Positions 34,131 to 43,429 of a DNA stretch of 64,000 nt are shown here, piece after piece. Under the pieces are notes generated by a model. That model was not told the DNA's origin. It made no database searches and was given only the letters and a program-made list of their open reading frames with translations. This stretch comes from Shinella curvata. Its GTDB lineage: Bacteria; Pseudomonadota; Alphaproteobacteria; Rhizobiales; Rhizobiaceae. The position numbers and the translations under genes are program-made. Position 1 is the stretch's first letter, and the number at the start of each line of letters is the position of its first letter. Location: assembly GCF_022899935.1 (NCBI RefSeq), contig NZ_JALJCJ010000004.1, positions 124,001 to 188,000 of the forward strand, given 5' to 3'.

Positions 34131-36140
34131 CTATTCCGCCTCGGGCAACCAGACCGTGAAGGTCGCGCCCTCGCCCGGCCGGCTGGTGGCGGAGATGGCC
34201 CCACCCTGTCGCGTCACCAGCGTCTGGCTGATCGAAAGGCCGAGGCCGGTGCCTTCCTGTCGTTTGGTGGTGAAAAATGGGTCGAACACCCTTGCCGCGA
34301 CATCGGGGTCCATGCCCACGCCGGTGTCGCTGATGACGATCTCGACGCCGGTCCGGTCTGCGCGGTCGCTGTCGCGTGTCTTGATGCCGAGCCTCCCGCC
34401 GTCGGGCATGGCGTGAATGGCGTTCACCACGAGATTGACGATGACCTGTTGAAGCTCCGTCCTGTTCATCAGAACCAGCCGCGTTGCCGTATCGGCGAGC
34501 CGCACCTCGATTGCCGCCTTGGTGAGAAGATGCTGGACGAGCGGCAGGCAATCGGCTGCAGCGGCGCCAGGTGCATGCCGGTCGGCAAAGCCGGCGAACT
34601 CCTCGGGCTTTGCGAATTGCAGGAGCTTCGTCACGATCTGGCTGATGCGCTGGATCTGATCGTCCAGAAGCTGGAACTCCACTTTCGCCAGCTCCGCCCG
34701 GTCGCCGACGACGGCGCGGATGACCTCCAGATTCCCTTGCATGACGGCGATCGGGTTGTTGATCTCATGTGCGACACCCGCCGTAATCTCGCCGATGGCG
34801 GCTAGCTTTTCGGACATGATCAACTGCTTGGTCGTGGCCTCGAGTCGCCTGTTGGCGAGCTGCAGTTCGCGCGTACGCTCGTCGACCCGCGCGTTCAGTT
34901 CCTCGTTCCAGCGCCGCAACTGCCGGTCACTACGCTCGAGCTGATCGAGCAGGTCGTCGAGATGCACGGCAACGCGGCCGATCTCGTCGCGACTGTCGAC
35001 CGGGCCGGTGCGCGCGCCGAGGTCGCCACTCTCGACCTTGGCGATGGTGGCATCGACGCGCTCCAGCGGCTCGAAGATGCCGCGCGCCCAGCGCAGGAAG
35101 ATCGGTACGCTTGCTGCCGTTATCGCGAGGAACGCGACGATGATGGTGAGTACCGTCTGGTGTTTCGCCGCGGTGAAGGGCGCCTCCAGAAAGCCGACAT
35201 AGAGCATGCCGACGTGCTTGCCGTGACTGTCGGTGATCGGTTCATAGGCGGAGATGTACCAGTCGTTCACGACGAAGGCGCTGTCCAGCCAGGTGCGCCC
35301 CTCCCCGAGTACCGCGGAGCGCACCGCCGATGAAACACGCGTGCCCAGCGCGCGGCGTCCCTCGAACAGACGCACATTGGTGCTGATGCGCACGTCGTCG
35401 AGGAAGAGCGTGGCCGTGCCCTGGCTGCCCTCCGGCAGGCTCGCCTCGCGGTAGACGAGGTCGTTGATCGTATCGATGAAGACGAGGTTCTGGTTGAGCA
35501 GGATGCCGCCGACGAGCACGGCGTTGCGTCCGTCGCCGAGCGTTACCGGACTGGCGCTCTGCACGACCATGCCACGCGTTTCCTCGGTTCGCTCGGTCGG
35601 CACGGCATTCGGTGTCGGGACGAGCGGCAGGCGTGCCCGGGACGCCAGATCCGGCGAAAGATCCTCGAGATCGGCATTGTCGAGGATATCGATCCCCGTT
35701 GCCGGTTTTCCGGCAAGCGCATCGCGGATGACAGGCCAGTCCGTGCGCAGCGACGCTGCGGTCTGCGACGTGACCGAGGTCACGAGCTTTCCATCCGGAT
35801 CGATGACATAGAGGAAGTCGAGCTCCAGCCGTGCGCGGGCGTCCGCAAGGAATGCCCTCAATCCGTCGCCGTCGTTGGCGACATCCCGAAAGCGTGCCGA
35901 GCCGCCGAGTGCGGTGATGTGCTCCCCGGTATTGTCGAGAATATGGGCGAGATACTGATGTGCGATGGTTAGGTCGCCATTGACCTTGGAAATCAAGGTC
36001 GCGTCGAACTTCTCGTTCCAGCGATAGACGGTGACGCCGAGCAGCAGCGGCAGGATGACCAGCATGGGCAGAAGCGCAATGGCCAGGAGCCGGTAGCGCA
36101 CGGAGCGTGCCGGCCGGATGCCGCGTCCGGTGTCAGCCAT
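34131..36140 (-). CDS. Membrane sensor histidine kinase (DctB-like)
   Basis: A 669-residue kinase. TM1 is near residues 15-35, then a large periplasmic region of about 300 residues, probably Cache-type ('LDFLYVIDPDGKLVTSV', 'WYISAYEPITDSHGKHVGMLYVG'). TM2 is near 340-360, followed by HAMP, a coiled coil, the phospho-acceptor histidine near residue 455 in GVAHEINNP, and an HATPase_c domain with N, G1 (DTGVGM) and G2 (GTGLGL) boxes. Its start overlaps the response-regulator gene by 8 bp, so the pair is coupled. The ligand is unknown; Cache kinases of this form usually sense small carboxylates. Confidence 0.87.
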   Translation of the reverse strand: MADTGRGIRPARSVRYRLLAIALLPMLVILPLLLGVTVYRWNEKFDATLISKVNGDLTIAHQYLAHILDNTGEHITALGGSARFRDVANDGDGLRAFLADARARLELDFLYVIDPDGKLVTSVTSQTAASLRTDWPVIRDALAGKPATGIDILDNADLEDLSPDLASRARLPLVPTPNAVPTERTEETRGMVVQSASPVTLGDGRNAVLVGGILLNQNLVFIDTINDLVYREASLPEGSQGTATLFLDDVRISTNVRLFEGRRALGTRVSSAVRSAVLGEGRTWLDSAFVVNDWYISAYEPITDSHGKHVGMLYVGFLEAPFTAAKHQTVLTIIVAFLAITAASVPIFLRWARGIFEPLERVDATIAKVESGDLGARTGPVDSRDEIGRVAVHLDDLLDQLERSDRQLRRWNEELNARVDERTRELQLANRRLEATTKQLIMSEKLAAIGEITAGVAHEINNPIAVMQGNLEVIRAVVGDRAELAKVEFQLLDDQIQRISQIVTKLLQFAKPEEFAGFADRHAPGAAAADCLPLVQHLLTKAAIEVRLADTATRLVLMNRTELQQVIVNLVVNAIHAMPDGGRLGIKTRDSDRADRTGVEIVISDTGVGMDPDVAARVFDPFFTTKRQEGTGLGLSISQTLVTRQGGAISATSRPGEGATFTVWLPEAE

Positions 36141-37524
36141 CCCAGGCGACCAATTTCCGGTCGATGGTCTTTCGCGAGATGCCGAGCTGGCGTGCCGCCT
36201 CGTCGCGCTGCCCGTTGCAGGCGGCAAGCACCGAGAGAATATGCCGGCGTTCGACATCCGCCAGCGATCCGCCGTCCCCGGTGACCGGCGCGGACACGGC
36301 CGACCCGAAGCCATCCGGGAAACGGCCAAGGATCAACGTGCGCTCGATGAGATTGCGCAGTTCCCGCACGTTGCCCGGCCAGTCATAGGCGGAAAGCGCG
36401 CGTCGCGCCGCCGCGTCGATCGGCACGGCGGGCATGCCGAGCTGTGCGGCAAGCTTTTTCATGAAGAGGGCTGCAAGCTCAAGCGCGTCGCCGTCTCGCT
36501 CCTTCAGGGGCGGCAGATGAATCTGCATCACATTGATGCGGAAGAAGAGATCCGCGCGGAACCGTCCGGCCTGCACCTCCTTCTCGAGTTCCGCGTTGGT
36601 AGCGAAGACGAAGCGGAGATCGACCGGCACCTCGCGTTCGGAGCCGACCGGCCGCACCTTGCGATCCTCCAGAACGCGCAGCAGCTTGCTCTGCGTGGCA
36701 GGCGGCATTTCGCTGATCTCGTCGAGGAACAACGTGCCGCCCTGCGCATGCAGGAACAGCCCCTCGCGCGCCCGTTCGGCGCCGGTGAAGGCGCCCTTGA
36801 GATGGCCGAAAAGCTCGCTTTCGATCATGTCCGGCGGGATTGCCCCGCAATTCACCGGCACGAAGGGTTTCGCCGCCCGGTCGGAAAGCGTGTGCAACGA
36901 GCGCGCAGCCACCTCCTTGCCGGTGCCCGACTGTCCCGTCAGCAGCACGGATGTCGGAAGCGGCGCGACGCGCGCAATCGTCTCGCGCACGCTGGCAATC
37001 GCCGCAGATTCCCCGATCAGCCGGTCGCGCAGGAGAATATGGTCCGACGTCGCCTTGAGCTCGTATCGCAGCACATAGTTTTCACGCTGGAGGCGGCTGC
37101 GGTCGAGACAGCGCGCGACGGCATTCAGCAACTGGTTCGAGCGGAACGGTTTCAGGATGAAATCGACTGCGCCAGCCCTGAGCGCCTGGATCGCCGTTTC
37201 AAGATCGGCATAGGCCGTCATCAGAATGGCGTCGGCGAACAGGCCGATCGCGCGTTGCTCGGCAAGCCATTCCACGCCGTTCTTTCTCGGCATGATGTTG
37301 TCGAGGATGACGACGTCGAAATGATGCTGATCGAGTTTTTGCGATGCCTCGTCCGTGTCGGCCGCCAGTTCGAGCCGCTTGCACCGTGGCCCGAGCGTGC
37401 GCATCAGGAAATTGCGCATGCCCGGCTCGTCGTCGACGACGAGAACGGAGGCCTGCGCCAGCCAGGGGCCGAATTCCGGATCGGCGGTCGTGTCGCGGAG
37501 CGTCCGGACGGCTTCAGTCGGCAC
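36133..37524 (-). CDS. NtrC/DctD-family sigma-54-dependent response regulator
   Basis: A 463-residue activator. The receiver has the DD pair near residue 31, phospho-acceptor D75 and lysine in LKPF. The AAA+ domain has GQSGTGKE (Walker A), the sigma-54 contact loop GAFTGA and GGTLFLDEIS (Walker B). A C-terminal Fis-type helix-turn-helix lies in 'DEAARQLGISRKTIDRKL'. The GTG start is supported by GGGAGGAG upstream. It is cotranscribed with the kinase, and the intact GAFTGA loop predicts true activation at sigma-54 promoters such as the one at 34028-34042. Confidence 0.9.
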   Translation of the reverse strand: MPTEAVRTLRDTTADPEFGPWLAQASVLVVDDEPGMRNFLMRTLGPRCKRLELAADTDEASQKLDQHHFDVVILDNIMPRKNGVEWLAEQRAIGLFADAILMTAYADLETAIQALRAGAVDFILKPFRSNQLLNAVARCLDRSRLQRENYVLRYELKATSDHILLRDRLIGESAAIASVRETIARVAPLPTSVLLTGQSGTGKEVAARSLHTLSDRAAKPFVPVNCGAIPPDMIESELFGHLKGAFTGAERAREGLFLHAQGGTLFLDEISEMPPATQSKLLRVLEDRKVRPVGSEREVPVDLRFVFATNAELEKEVQAGRFRADLFFRINVMQIHLPPLKERDGDALELAALFMKKLAAQLGMPAVPIDAAARRALSAYDWPGNVRELRNLIERTLILGRFPDGFGSAVSAPVTGDGGSLADVERRHILSVLAACNGQRDEAARQLGISRKTIDRKLVAWDG

Positions 37525-37789
37525 CTGGTCTCCTCCCGGTGTCTGTCACATGGGCGCACACCATAAGAAGCCAGCTTCGCAAGCACAAGGCGGTCCGGGA
37601 TGCACCGCGTATCCCGCCTGTGGTGGTACGTGACGGGACGTGCGGATTATCGACGTCATTTATTATTTAAGCTTTCCCTCATTCTTCCGGCGCGGTAAGC
37701 TGAGAATACGGGAAAACGGCAGAGATCCGGCCCTGCACCTGCCACAAAGCACATCCTCGTCGTTACCTTCTCGCGCGCTGGAGGCAGCC

Positions 37790-38086
37790 ATGATGGCATT
37801 CAATATCGTGCGTTTCAAAATCAAACCCGGCATGGAGAAGGCCTTTCTCGATGCCCATGACAATGTCGCCGCCGACTGGACGGGCTTGCGGCATGCCAGC
37901 ATCATCCAGACCTGCGATGGGCGCTACTGCATCGTCGCCGAATGGGAAAGCATGGATGCACTCGCCGCATGCCGGCCGCAGATGATTGCCACGCTCGACC
38001 GTTTTCGCGATACGCTCGAAGACCTCGGCGGCGGCCTTGGCGTCACGGACCCGGTGGCCGGGCCGGTCGTCCTGGCGCTGAAGTAA
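37790..38086 (+). CDS. Small ABM/dimeric alpha-beta barrel protein
   Basis: A 98-residue protein with a ferredoxin-like fold pattern: 'MAFNIVRFKIKPGMEKAFLDAH' strand and helix, 'ASIIQTCDGRYCIVAEWESMDAL' strands, then a long helix. It resembles dimeric alpha-beta barrel proteins of the ABM or DUF718 kind; no catalytic residues can be named. GGAGG lies 5 nt upstream of the ATG at 37790, and a second ATG at 37793 is equally possible. It is divergent from the response-regulator gene and followed by the Pho-type promoter of btaA. Confidence 0.65.
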   Translation: MMAFNIVRFKIKPGMEKAFLDAHDNVAADWTGLRHASIIQTCDGRYCIVAEWESMDALAACRPQMIATLDRFRDTLEDLGGGLGVTDPVAGPVVLALK

Positions 38087-38266
38087 CCGTCCAGACGGCA
38101 AAAGCAGACGCGTTGCAGGCAAGGGGCAAGCCGGTATTCCTATCGGCCGCCGCCTGTGGTGCCTCATCGTCCGATAGACCAAAGGTACGTCGTTGTCTGG
38201 CCTCGGGTGTGATGCATAGCAGCCGGCTGCCGTTCCCTGTCTCGTGCACCTCTTCATCCCCTGCGC

Positions 38267-38284
38267 ATGTCATGCTGATGTCAT
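38267..38284 (+). promoter_or_regulatory. PhoB-box-like direct repeat upstream of btaA
   Basis: ATGTCAT is repeated with an exact 11-bp period (TGTCAT at 38268-38273 and 38279-38284), the hallmark of a PhoB site (CTGTCAT repeats). A weaker third repeat follows at 38290. It lies about 145 bp before the btaA start in a 343-bp gene-free stretch (38087-38429), where I find no other clear signal. Confidence 0.7.
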
Positions 38285-38429
38285 CGCAATCTGATGAAAC
38301 GCTGCCCCATGCCATCGGGCAATCGTGACAGCTGCGCTGAGCGACCGTCCTCTGCACGAGGGCGCACGCGTTACCGGCTTCCGCTGCGGCGCGGTGGATA
38401 CGGATATTCCAGCACAGGAACCCTGCCCG

Positions 38430-39695
38430 ATGATCGAAACGGTCGCTTCTTCCCACGTCTCCCCCGTCACAGAGCGCAAGGAGGCGGTCGGCAAGCGTCT
38501 GAACCGGGCTGTGCGGCGCAATTCTCTACTCTCGGCGTCCGGCATGTCCGAATATGTCTTCTCGCGGCTGTTCCGCAATCTCGTCTATGCGCAGATCTGG
38601 GAAGACCCCGACGTTGACATGGCCGCTCTGCGGATAGAGCCGGGCAACACGATCGTCACTATCGCTTCGGGTGGCTGCAACGCATTGTCCTACCTCATCG
38701 CCGACCCGGCCCGCATCGAGGCAGTCGACCTCAACCCGGCGCATGTCGCCTTCAACCGTCTGAAATTTGCTGCCGCCAGATACCTGCCGGATTACGAAGC
38801 CTTCCACCGTTTCTACGGCAAGGGTGACGATCGGCAGAACCTTGAAGCCTATAGATTGCACTTGCGGCCGCATCTCGACGAGGAGACGCGAGGCTACTGG
38901 GAAGGTCGCACGCTGACCGGGCGGCGCCGTATTTCCATCTTCCATCGCCGTCTCTATCGTCACGGTCTGCTCGGCGGCTTCATCGGTCTCGGCCACACCA
39001 TGGCCCGCTTCTACGGCGCGGATCCGCGTGGCCTGCTGCAGGCACGCACGCTGGAGGACCAGAGGCGCTTTTTCGAAGAGACGCTGTCACCGCTGTTCGA
39101 TAAGCGCCTGATCCGCTGGGCGACGGGACGCAAGAGCTCGCTGTTCGGGCTCGGCATTCCGCCGCAGCAATACGAGGCGCTGTCGGGCGCCGGTAACGGC
39201 ATGGCGGAGATCCTTCGTGCCCGCGTCGAGAAGCTCGCCTGCGGCTTTCCGCTTTCGGAGAACTACTTTGCCTGGCAGGCCTTCGGCCGCAGCTATGGCA
39301 ATGACGAACACGCGCCGCTGCCGCCCTATCTGCTGCGCGGTAATTTCGAGGCCGTTCGCGGCCGCGCGTCACGCCTGTCCATCGCCAACGCGTCCCTGAC
39401 CGAATTCCTCGCCGCCAAACCTCCGCAAACGGTCGACCGCTTCATCCTGCTCGACGCGCAGGACTGGATGACGGATGCTCAGCTCAACGCATTGTGGGGA
39501 GAGATCACCCGCACCGCTACGCCCGGAGCACGCGTCATCTTCCGCACCGCGCCGGCCGAAAGCCTGCTGCCGGGCCGGGTCGCAGGCGCTCTCCTCGACC
39601 GCTGGACCTATCACGAGGCAGAATCGCGCGCCCTCCACGAGAGAGATCGCTCGTCGATCTATGGCGGCTTCCATCTGTACGAGTTCAAGGGCTGA
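38430..39695 (+). CDS. btaA: S-adenosylmethionine:diacylglycerol 3-amino-3-carboxypropyl transferase BtaA
   Basis: A 421-residue DUF3419 protein. BtaA moves the aminocarboxypropyl group of AdoMet to diacylglycerol, the first step of diacylglyceryl-trimethylhomoserine (DGTS) betaine lipid synthesis. The N-terminal region has 'RNLVYAQIWEDPDVDM', the AdoMet loop 'TIASGGCNALSYL' and 'IEAVDLNPAHVAFNRLK'; the C-terminal half has 'DRFILLDAQDWM'. It is followed after 5 nt by btaB. DGTS replaces phospholipids under phosphate shortage, which fits the PhoB-like site upstream. The ATG at 38430 has AGGAA upstream. Confidence 0.9.
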   Translation: MIETVASSHVSPVTERKEAVGKRLNRAVRRNSLLSASGMSEYVFSRLFRNLVYAQIWEDPDVDMAALRIEPGNTIVTIASGGCNALSYLIADPARIEAVDLNPAHVAFNRLKFAAARYLPDYEAFHRFYGKGDDRQNLEAYRLHLRPHLDEETRGYWEGRTLTGRRRISIFHRRLYRHGLLGGFIGLGHTMARFYGADPRGLLQARTLEDQRRFFEETLSPLFDKRLIRWATGRKSSLFGLGIPPQQYEALSGAGNGMAEILRARVEKLACGFPLSENYFAWQAFGRSYGNDEHAPLPPYLLRGNFEAVRGRASRLSIANASLTEFLAAKPPQTVDRFILLDAQDWMTDAQLNALWGEITRTATPGARVIFRTAPAESLLPGRVAGALLDRWTYHEAESRALHERDRSSIYGGFHLYEFKG

Positions 39696-39700
39696 GCGAA

Positions 39701-40360
39701 ATGAGTGCTGCATCCGACCATGCCCTTTTGATGGATCGTATCTACCGCTGGCAGCGACGGTTCGGCATCTATGACGCGACCCGCAAATATTATCTGCTCG
39801 GCCGTGACCCGTTGCTTGCGGGCCTCGCGCCTCCATCCGGTGGTTGCGTGCTGGAAATAGGCTGCGGCACGGGGCGCAATCTCGTCAAGGCCGCGAAACT
39901 CTATCCGCATGTCCGCTTCCATGGCATCGATATTTCGCAGGAAATGCTCGTAGCCGCCGAGGCAGCCATAGCCGGCGCCGGACAGAAAGACCGTGTCCGC
40001 GTTGCCCGCGCGGACGCTGCCTGCTTTGATCCGCAGATGCTGTTCGGGCAGGCAAACTACGACCGAATCTTCATTTCCTACGCGGTGTCGATGATCCCGC
40101 AATGGCAGCGCGTCATGGAGATTGCGGTCGCCGGTCTTCCGCCGGGCGGTGAACTGCACATTGCCGATTTCGGCGACATGCGGGACCTGCCGCGCTGGTG
40201 CAGAAACGCCGTGGATACATGGCTCGGCTGGCACCACGTCACCCCGCGCACCGACCTTTTCGCGGTGTCTTCGCAGGTGGCGGCAACCCACGACAGCGTC
40301 AGCGAGGAACGGCGCCTTCACCGTGGATTCTCGTGGCTTGCGACGATCCGCAAAGGCTGA
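39701..40360 (+). CDS. btaB: Betaine-lipid N-methyltransferase BtaB
   Basis: A 219-residue class I methyltransferase. The AdoMet loop is 'VLEIGCGTGRNL' near residue 49 and the acidic residue ending strand 2 is in 'FHGIDISQEML'. BtaB adds three methyl groups to diacylglycerylhomoserine to form DGTS. The 5-nt gap from btaA and shared Pho-type promoter make the operon clear. A general phospholipid methyltransferase (PmtA) is less likely because of the btaA link. Confidence 0.88.
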   Translation: MSAASDHALLMDRIYRWQRRFGIYDATRKYYLLGRDPLLAGLAPPSGGCVLEIGCGTGRNLVKAAKLYPHVRFHGIDISQEMLVAAEAAIAGAGQKDRVRVARADAACFDPQMLFGQANYDRIFISYAVSMIPQWQRVMEIAVAGLPPGGELHIADFGDMRDLPRWCRNAVDTWLGWHHVTPRTDLFAVSSQVAATHDSVSEERRLHRGFSWLATIRKG

Positions 40361-40376
40361 CCGCTTAATAGCCCTC

Positions 40377-40394
40377 TTGTAATACGCCTGTCAC
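40377..40394 (+). promoter_or_regulatory. Imperfect PhoB-box-like repeat upstream of phosphatase gene
   Basis: TTGTAAT (40377-40383) and CTGTCAC (40388-40394) are spaced by 11 bp, a degenerate match to two CTGTCAT repeats. It lies 52 bp upstream of the alkaline phosphatase start. The match is weaker than the btaA site. Confidence 0.5.
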
Positions 40395-40445
40395 GGAGGC
40401 TTCTTATCGCAGAAGGGCAACGCACCGCTCAAGAGAGGCACTCCC

Positions 40446-42200
40446 ATGCGTAAACTTCTTTTCGCCCTGGCATCCGCCACGATACTCGCTGGCGCCGCCC
40501 AGGCCGCCACCGTCTATCCGCTCGACCGCGCGACGATCCTCGTCGGCTCCCCCTTCGACTTCAAGGTCGAGTTCGACGCCGTGGTGAAGCCCGAAGATGT
40601 GAAGGTCACCGTCAACGGCCAGGACTACGAAGCCATCTTCGGTAAAAAGGCTGACTTTGTCGCGGAAGAAAAGGACAAGGAAGACAAGGTGCTGGGTTCG
40701 GCGCTCATTCTGCGCGGCCTGACGATCGGCACCGCCGGCGCCTACAAGGTCGAGGTCTCCGCAGGCGACGAAGCCAAGTCGGTCGCCTGGGACGTCTACG
40801 AGACCGTCGCGGAACCGAAGGCCAAGAACATCATCTTCATGATCGCCGACGGTCTCTCGGTCGCGCACCGCACCGGCGCACGCATCATGTCCAAGGGCAT
40901 GACCGAAGGCAAGGCGAACGGTCGCCTCGCCATGGACGACATCCCGCCGGTCGCCTTCATCGGTACGTCCTCGACGCATTCGATCGCGACCGACAGCGCC
41001 AACACCGCTTCGGCCTACATGACCGGCCACAAATCGCGCGTCAATGCGCTCGGCGTCTATGCGGACCGCACGCCCGACAGCCTTGACGACCCGAAGGTCG
41101 AGACCATCGCCGAAGCACTGCGCCGGTCCACGAAAAAGTCCGTCGGCATCGTGACGACCGCCGAAGTCGAGGATGCGACCCCGGCCGCGCTCGTCTCCCA
41201 TACGCGCAAGCGCGCCGACAAGGCCGAGATCGTCGGCATGATGTTCGACGTCAAGCCGGACGTGCTGTTCGGCGGGGGCTCGGCCTATTTCCTCGGCAAG
41301 GACGTTCCCGGCTCGAAGCGCAAGGACGACAAGGATTACATCGCCGAGTTCAAGAATGCCGGTTATGCGCTCGCGACCGACAAGACGGAACTGGCCGCCG
41401 CTGCCGGCTCGAACCAGGAAAAGCTGCTTGGCCTCTTCCACACCGGCAACATGGATGTGACGCTCGACCGTGAATTCCTCAAGAAAGGCACGGTCGAAAA
41501 GTTCCCGAACCAGCCGGGCCTTGTCGACATGACGCAGGCCGCGCTCGACAAGCTCTCCAAGAATCCGGAAGGTTTCTTCCTGATGGTCGAGGCCGCCTCG
41601 GTCGACAAGATGAGCCATCCGCTCGATTGGGACCGCGCCTTGGTCGAAACCATCGAGTTCGACAAGGCGGTCGCTGTCGCGCGCGAATTCGCCGACAAGA
41701 ACCCCGACACGCTGATCGTCGTCACGGGCGACCATACGCACGGCGTCGCCATCATCGGCACGGTCGATGATGAAAAGCCCGGCACCGACATGCGCGAGAA
41801 GGTCGGCACCTATGACAATGCCGGCTTCCCGAACTACGAAGACAAGGACGGCAACGGCTATCCGGATCGCGTCGACGTCTCCCGCCGCCTGTTCATGGCC
41901 GCCAATAATGGCCCGGACCACTACGAGACCTTCCGCCCTAAGCTCGACGGTCCGTTCGTTCCGGCCGTGCAGAACGAGGCGAAGGAATACGTTGCCAACG
42001 AAGCCTACAAGGACGTTCCCGGTGCGGTTTTCGTGCAGGGCAATATTCCGAAGGACGAGGATAGCGGTGTACACGCCGTCGACGATATCGTCCTGCAGGC
42101 GGCTGGTCCCGGCTCGGAAGGTTTCCGAGGCTACATGGAACAGAGCGACGTCTACCGTGTCCTCGCCGATGCCTTCGCGCTCGGCACCGCCAAGGACTAA
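40446..42200 (+). CDS. phoA: Secreted alkaline phosphatase (PhoA superfamily)
   Basis: A 584-residue phosphomonoesterase with a Sec signal peptide of about 20 residues (cleavage after AAQA). It has a small beta-rich N-terminal region (residues 25-115), then the alkaline phosphatase domain. The first metal aspartate is in 'IIFMIADGLS' and the nucleophile is Ser184 in 'IATDSANTA'. Further metal ligands are in 'EAASVDKMSHPLDW' and 'VVTGDHTHG'. It releases phosphate from organic esters in the periplasm. The PhoB-like site and neighbouring btaAB support phosphate control. A hairpin follows the gene. The symbol denotes family only. Confidence 0.87.
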   Translation: MRKLLFALASATILAGAAQAATVYPLDRATILVGSPFDFKVEFDAVVKPEDVKVTVNGQDYEAIFGKKADFVAEEKDKEDKVLGSALILRGLTIGTAGAYKVEVSAGDEAKSVAWDVYETVAEPKAKNIIFMIADGLSVAHRTGARIMSKGMTEGKANGRLAMDDIPPVAFIGTSSTHSIATDSANTASAYMTGHKSRVNALGVYADRTPDSLDDPKVETIAEALRRSTKKSVGIVTTAEVEDATPAALVSHTRKRADKAEIVGMMFDVKPDVLFGGGSAYFLGKDVPGSKRKDDKDYIAEFKNAGYALATDKTELAAAAGSNQEKLLGLFHTGNMDVTLDREFLKKGTVEKFPNQPGLVDMTQAALDKLSKNPEGFFLMVEAASVDKMSHPLDWDRALVETIEFDKAVAVAREFADKNPDTLIVVTGDHTHGVAIIGTVDDEKPGTDMREKVGTYDNAGFPNYEDKDGNGYPDRVDVSRRLFMAANNGPDHYETFRPKLDGPFVPAVQNEAKEYVANEAYKDVPGAVFVQGNIPKDEDSGVHAVDDIVLQAAGPGSEGFRGYMEQSDVYRVLADAFALGTAKD

Positions 42201-42217
42201 AAGGCTTTTGCCTTGTT

Positions 42218-42243
42218 GGACAGGCGGCCTTTGCCGCCTGTCC
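42218..42243 (+). terminator. Hairpin after the phosphatase gene
   Basis: A perfect 11-bp stem (GGACAGGCGGC with GCCGCCTGTCC) and a 4-nt loop lie 17 bp after the phosphatase stop and 27 bp before the next start. No T-run follows, so it may terminate partly or reduce readthrough into the ABC genes. Confidence 0.6.
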
Positions 42244-42269
42244 ACGGCATCATGAAGGAAGAAGGACGC

Positions 42270-42740
42270 ATGGCCATGACGAATGCACCCCGCACGTTTC
42301 TCACCCGGCGGCGGATGCTTATGGGGTTTGCAGCCATGCCCGCTCTTTCGCTTGCGCGTCCCGCGCGAGCCGACGAAAAGCTGGGCTTCGGCGAACTCTA
42401 CAAGAGCTTCGGCGTGCTCGGCCTCGAGTTTTCCGACAAGGTGAAGCAACTGAACGGTCAGGGCGTTACGATAAAAGGCTTCATGGCACCGCCGCTGAAG
42501 GCGGAAGCGAATTTTTTCGTGCTGACGGAAATCCCGATGTCGCTCTGCCCGTTCTGCTCGTCGGATGCGGACTGGCCGGACAACATCGTCGTCGTCTACC
42601 TCGCCGAGAAACAGACCTTCGTGCAGTACAATGCTCCCATCGTGGCACATGGCACGCTGGAATATGGTCCCTGGACCGATCCGGATACCGGCTTTCGCAG
42701 CCAGCTTCGCCTGCGCGAAGCTTCCTTCGACACGGTTTGA
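42270..42740 (+). CDS. Tat-type secreted protein with CPFC motif, DUF3299-like
   Basis: A 156-residue protein with a twin-arginine-like leader ('FLTRRRMLMGFAAMPALSLARPARA', cleavage near residue 34). The mature part is beta-rich and has one cysteine pair in 'MSLCPFCSSDADWPDN', which could bind metal or form a disulphide. It resembles small DUF3299-type secreted proteins often found with metal-linked ABC systems. It is followed after 2 bp by the ATPase gene, so it is probably an outer component of that system. GAAGGA precedes the ATG at 42270; 42252 is an alternative start. Confidence 0.6.
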   Translation: MAMTNAPRTFLTRRRMLMGFAAMPALSLARPARADEKLGFGELYKSFGVLGLEFSDKVKQLNGQGVTIKGFMAPPLKAEANFFVLTEIPMSLCPFCSSDADWPDNIVVVYLAEKQTFVQYNAPIVAHGTLEYGPWTDPDTGFRSQLRLREASFDTV

Positions 42741-42742
42741 TC

Positions 42743-43429
42743 ATGCTGGCGCTCGATATTTCCGGCCTGGAGATGCGCTTTCCGGGCATCGATACCCCCG
42801 TTCTCTCCATTCCCAGGCTGCATGTGCCTGCAGGCGCGCAGCTTGCCATCACCGGCGCCTCCGGCTCCGGCAAGAGCACGCTCGTCAATGCCGTCACCGG
42901 GCTCGAAACGACGACCGCCGGCTCCGTTTCCTGGGGCGGAACGGATATCGCCCGCCTTTCCGCCGGCAAGCGCGATGCCTTTCGCGCCGCCCATATCGGC
43001 TTGGTGATGCAGGATTTTCATCTCTTTCCCGGCCTCTCGGCCTTCGAGAATGTGGTGTTGCCGGTGCGCCTCGCCCGCCGCCTCACTCAGATTGACCGCG
43101 AACGTGCACTCGGTCTTCTTGAGACGACAGGGATTGCCCGAGCAAGCCAGGCTATCGAGACGCTGTCGCGGGGCGAGATGCAGCGCGTCGCGGTGGCCCG
43201 GGCGCTGCTGTCCAACCCTGGCGTGATCGTTGCGGACGAGCCGACAGCCAGCCTCGACCGACGCACGGGGGACGAGGTCGCCGAGCTGATTGTTCGCCTC
43301 GCCCGGCAAGACGGCGCGACACTCGTGGTTGTCACCCACGACCCCGTTTTCCGGGAGCGGCTCGACCGGCACATCACCCTGGAGGGCGGCCGCATCGTGG
43401 AACACAGTGCGGAGGCGTGGGCGGCATGA
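42743..43429 (+). CDS. ABC transporter ATP-binding protein, LolD/MacB-like
   Basis: A 228-residue ATPase. Walker A is GASGSGKST near residue 37, the Q-loop is 'IGLVMQDFHLFPGLS', the signature is altered to LSRGEMQR (normally LSGGQ), Walker B is VIVADEPTASLD and the switch is VTHDPVF. It resembles LolD-type ATPases that work with FtsX-like permeases, and it overlaps the permease gene by ATGA. These machines usually do mechanical work or efflux rather than classical import. Confidence 0.82.
   Translation: MLALDISGLEMRFPGIDTPVLSIPRLHVPAGAQLAITGASGSGKSTLVNAVTGLETTTAGSVSWGGTDIARLSAGKRDAFRAAHIGLVMQDFHLFPGLSAFENVVLPVRLARRLTQIDRERALGLLETTGIARASQAIETLSRGEMQRVAVARALLSNPGVIVADEPTASLDRRTGDEVAELIVRLARQDGATLVVVTHDPVFRERLDRHITLEGGRIVEHSAEAWAA

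Noticed and set aside
40404-42650. A 748-codon open frame on the minus strand
   Set aside because: It is antisense to the alkaline phosphatase gene, which has intact active-site motifs. The antisense product has no motif or ribosome site.
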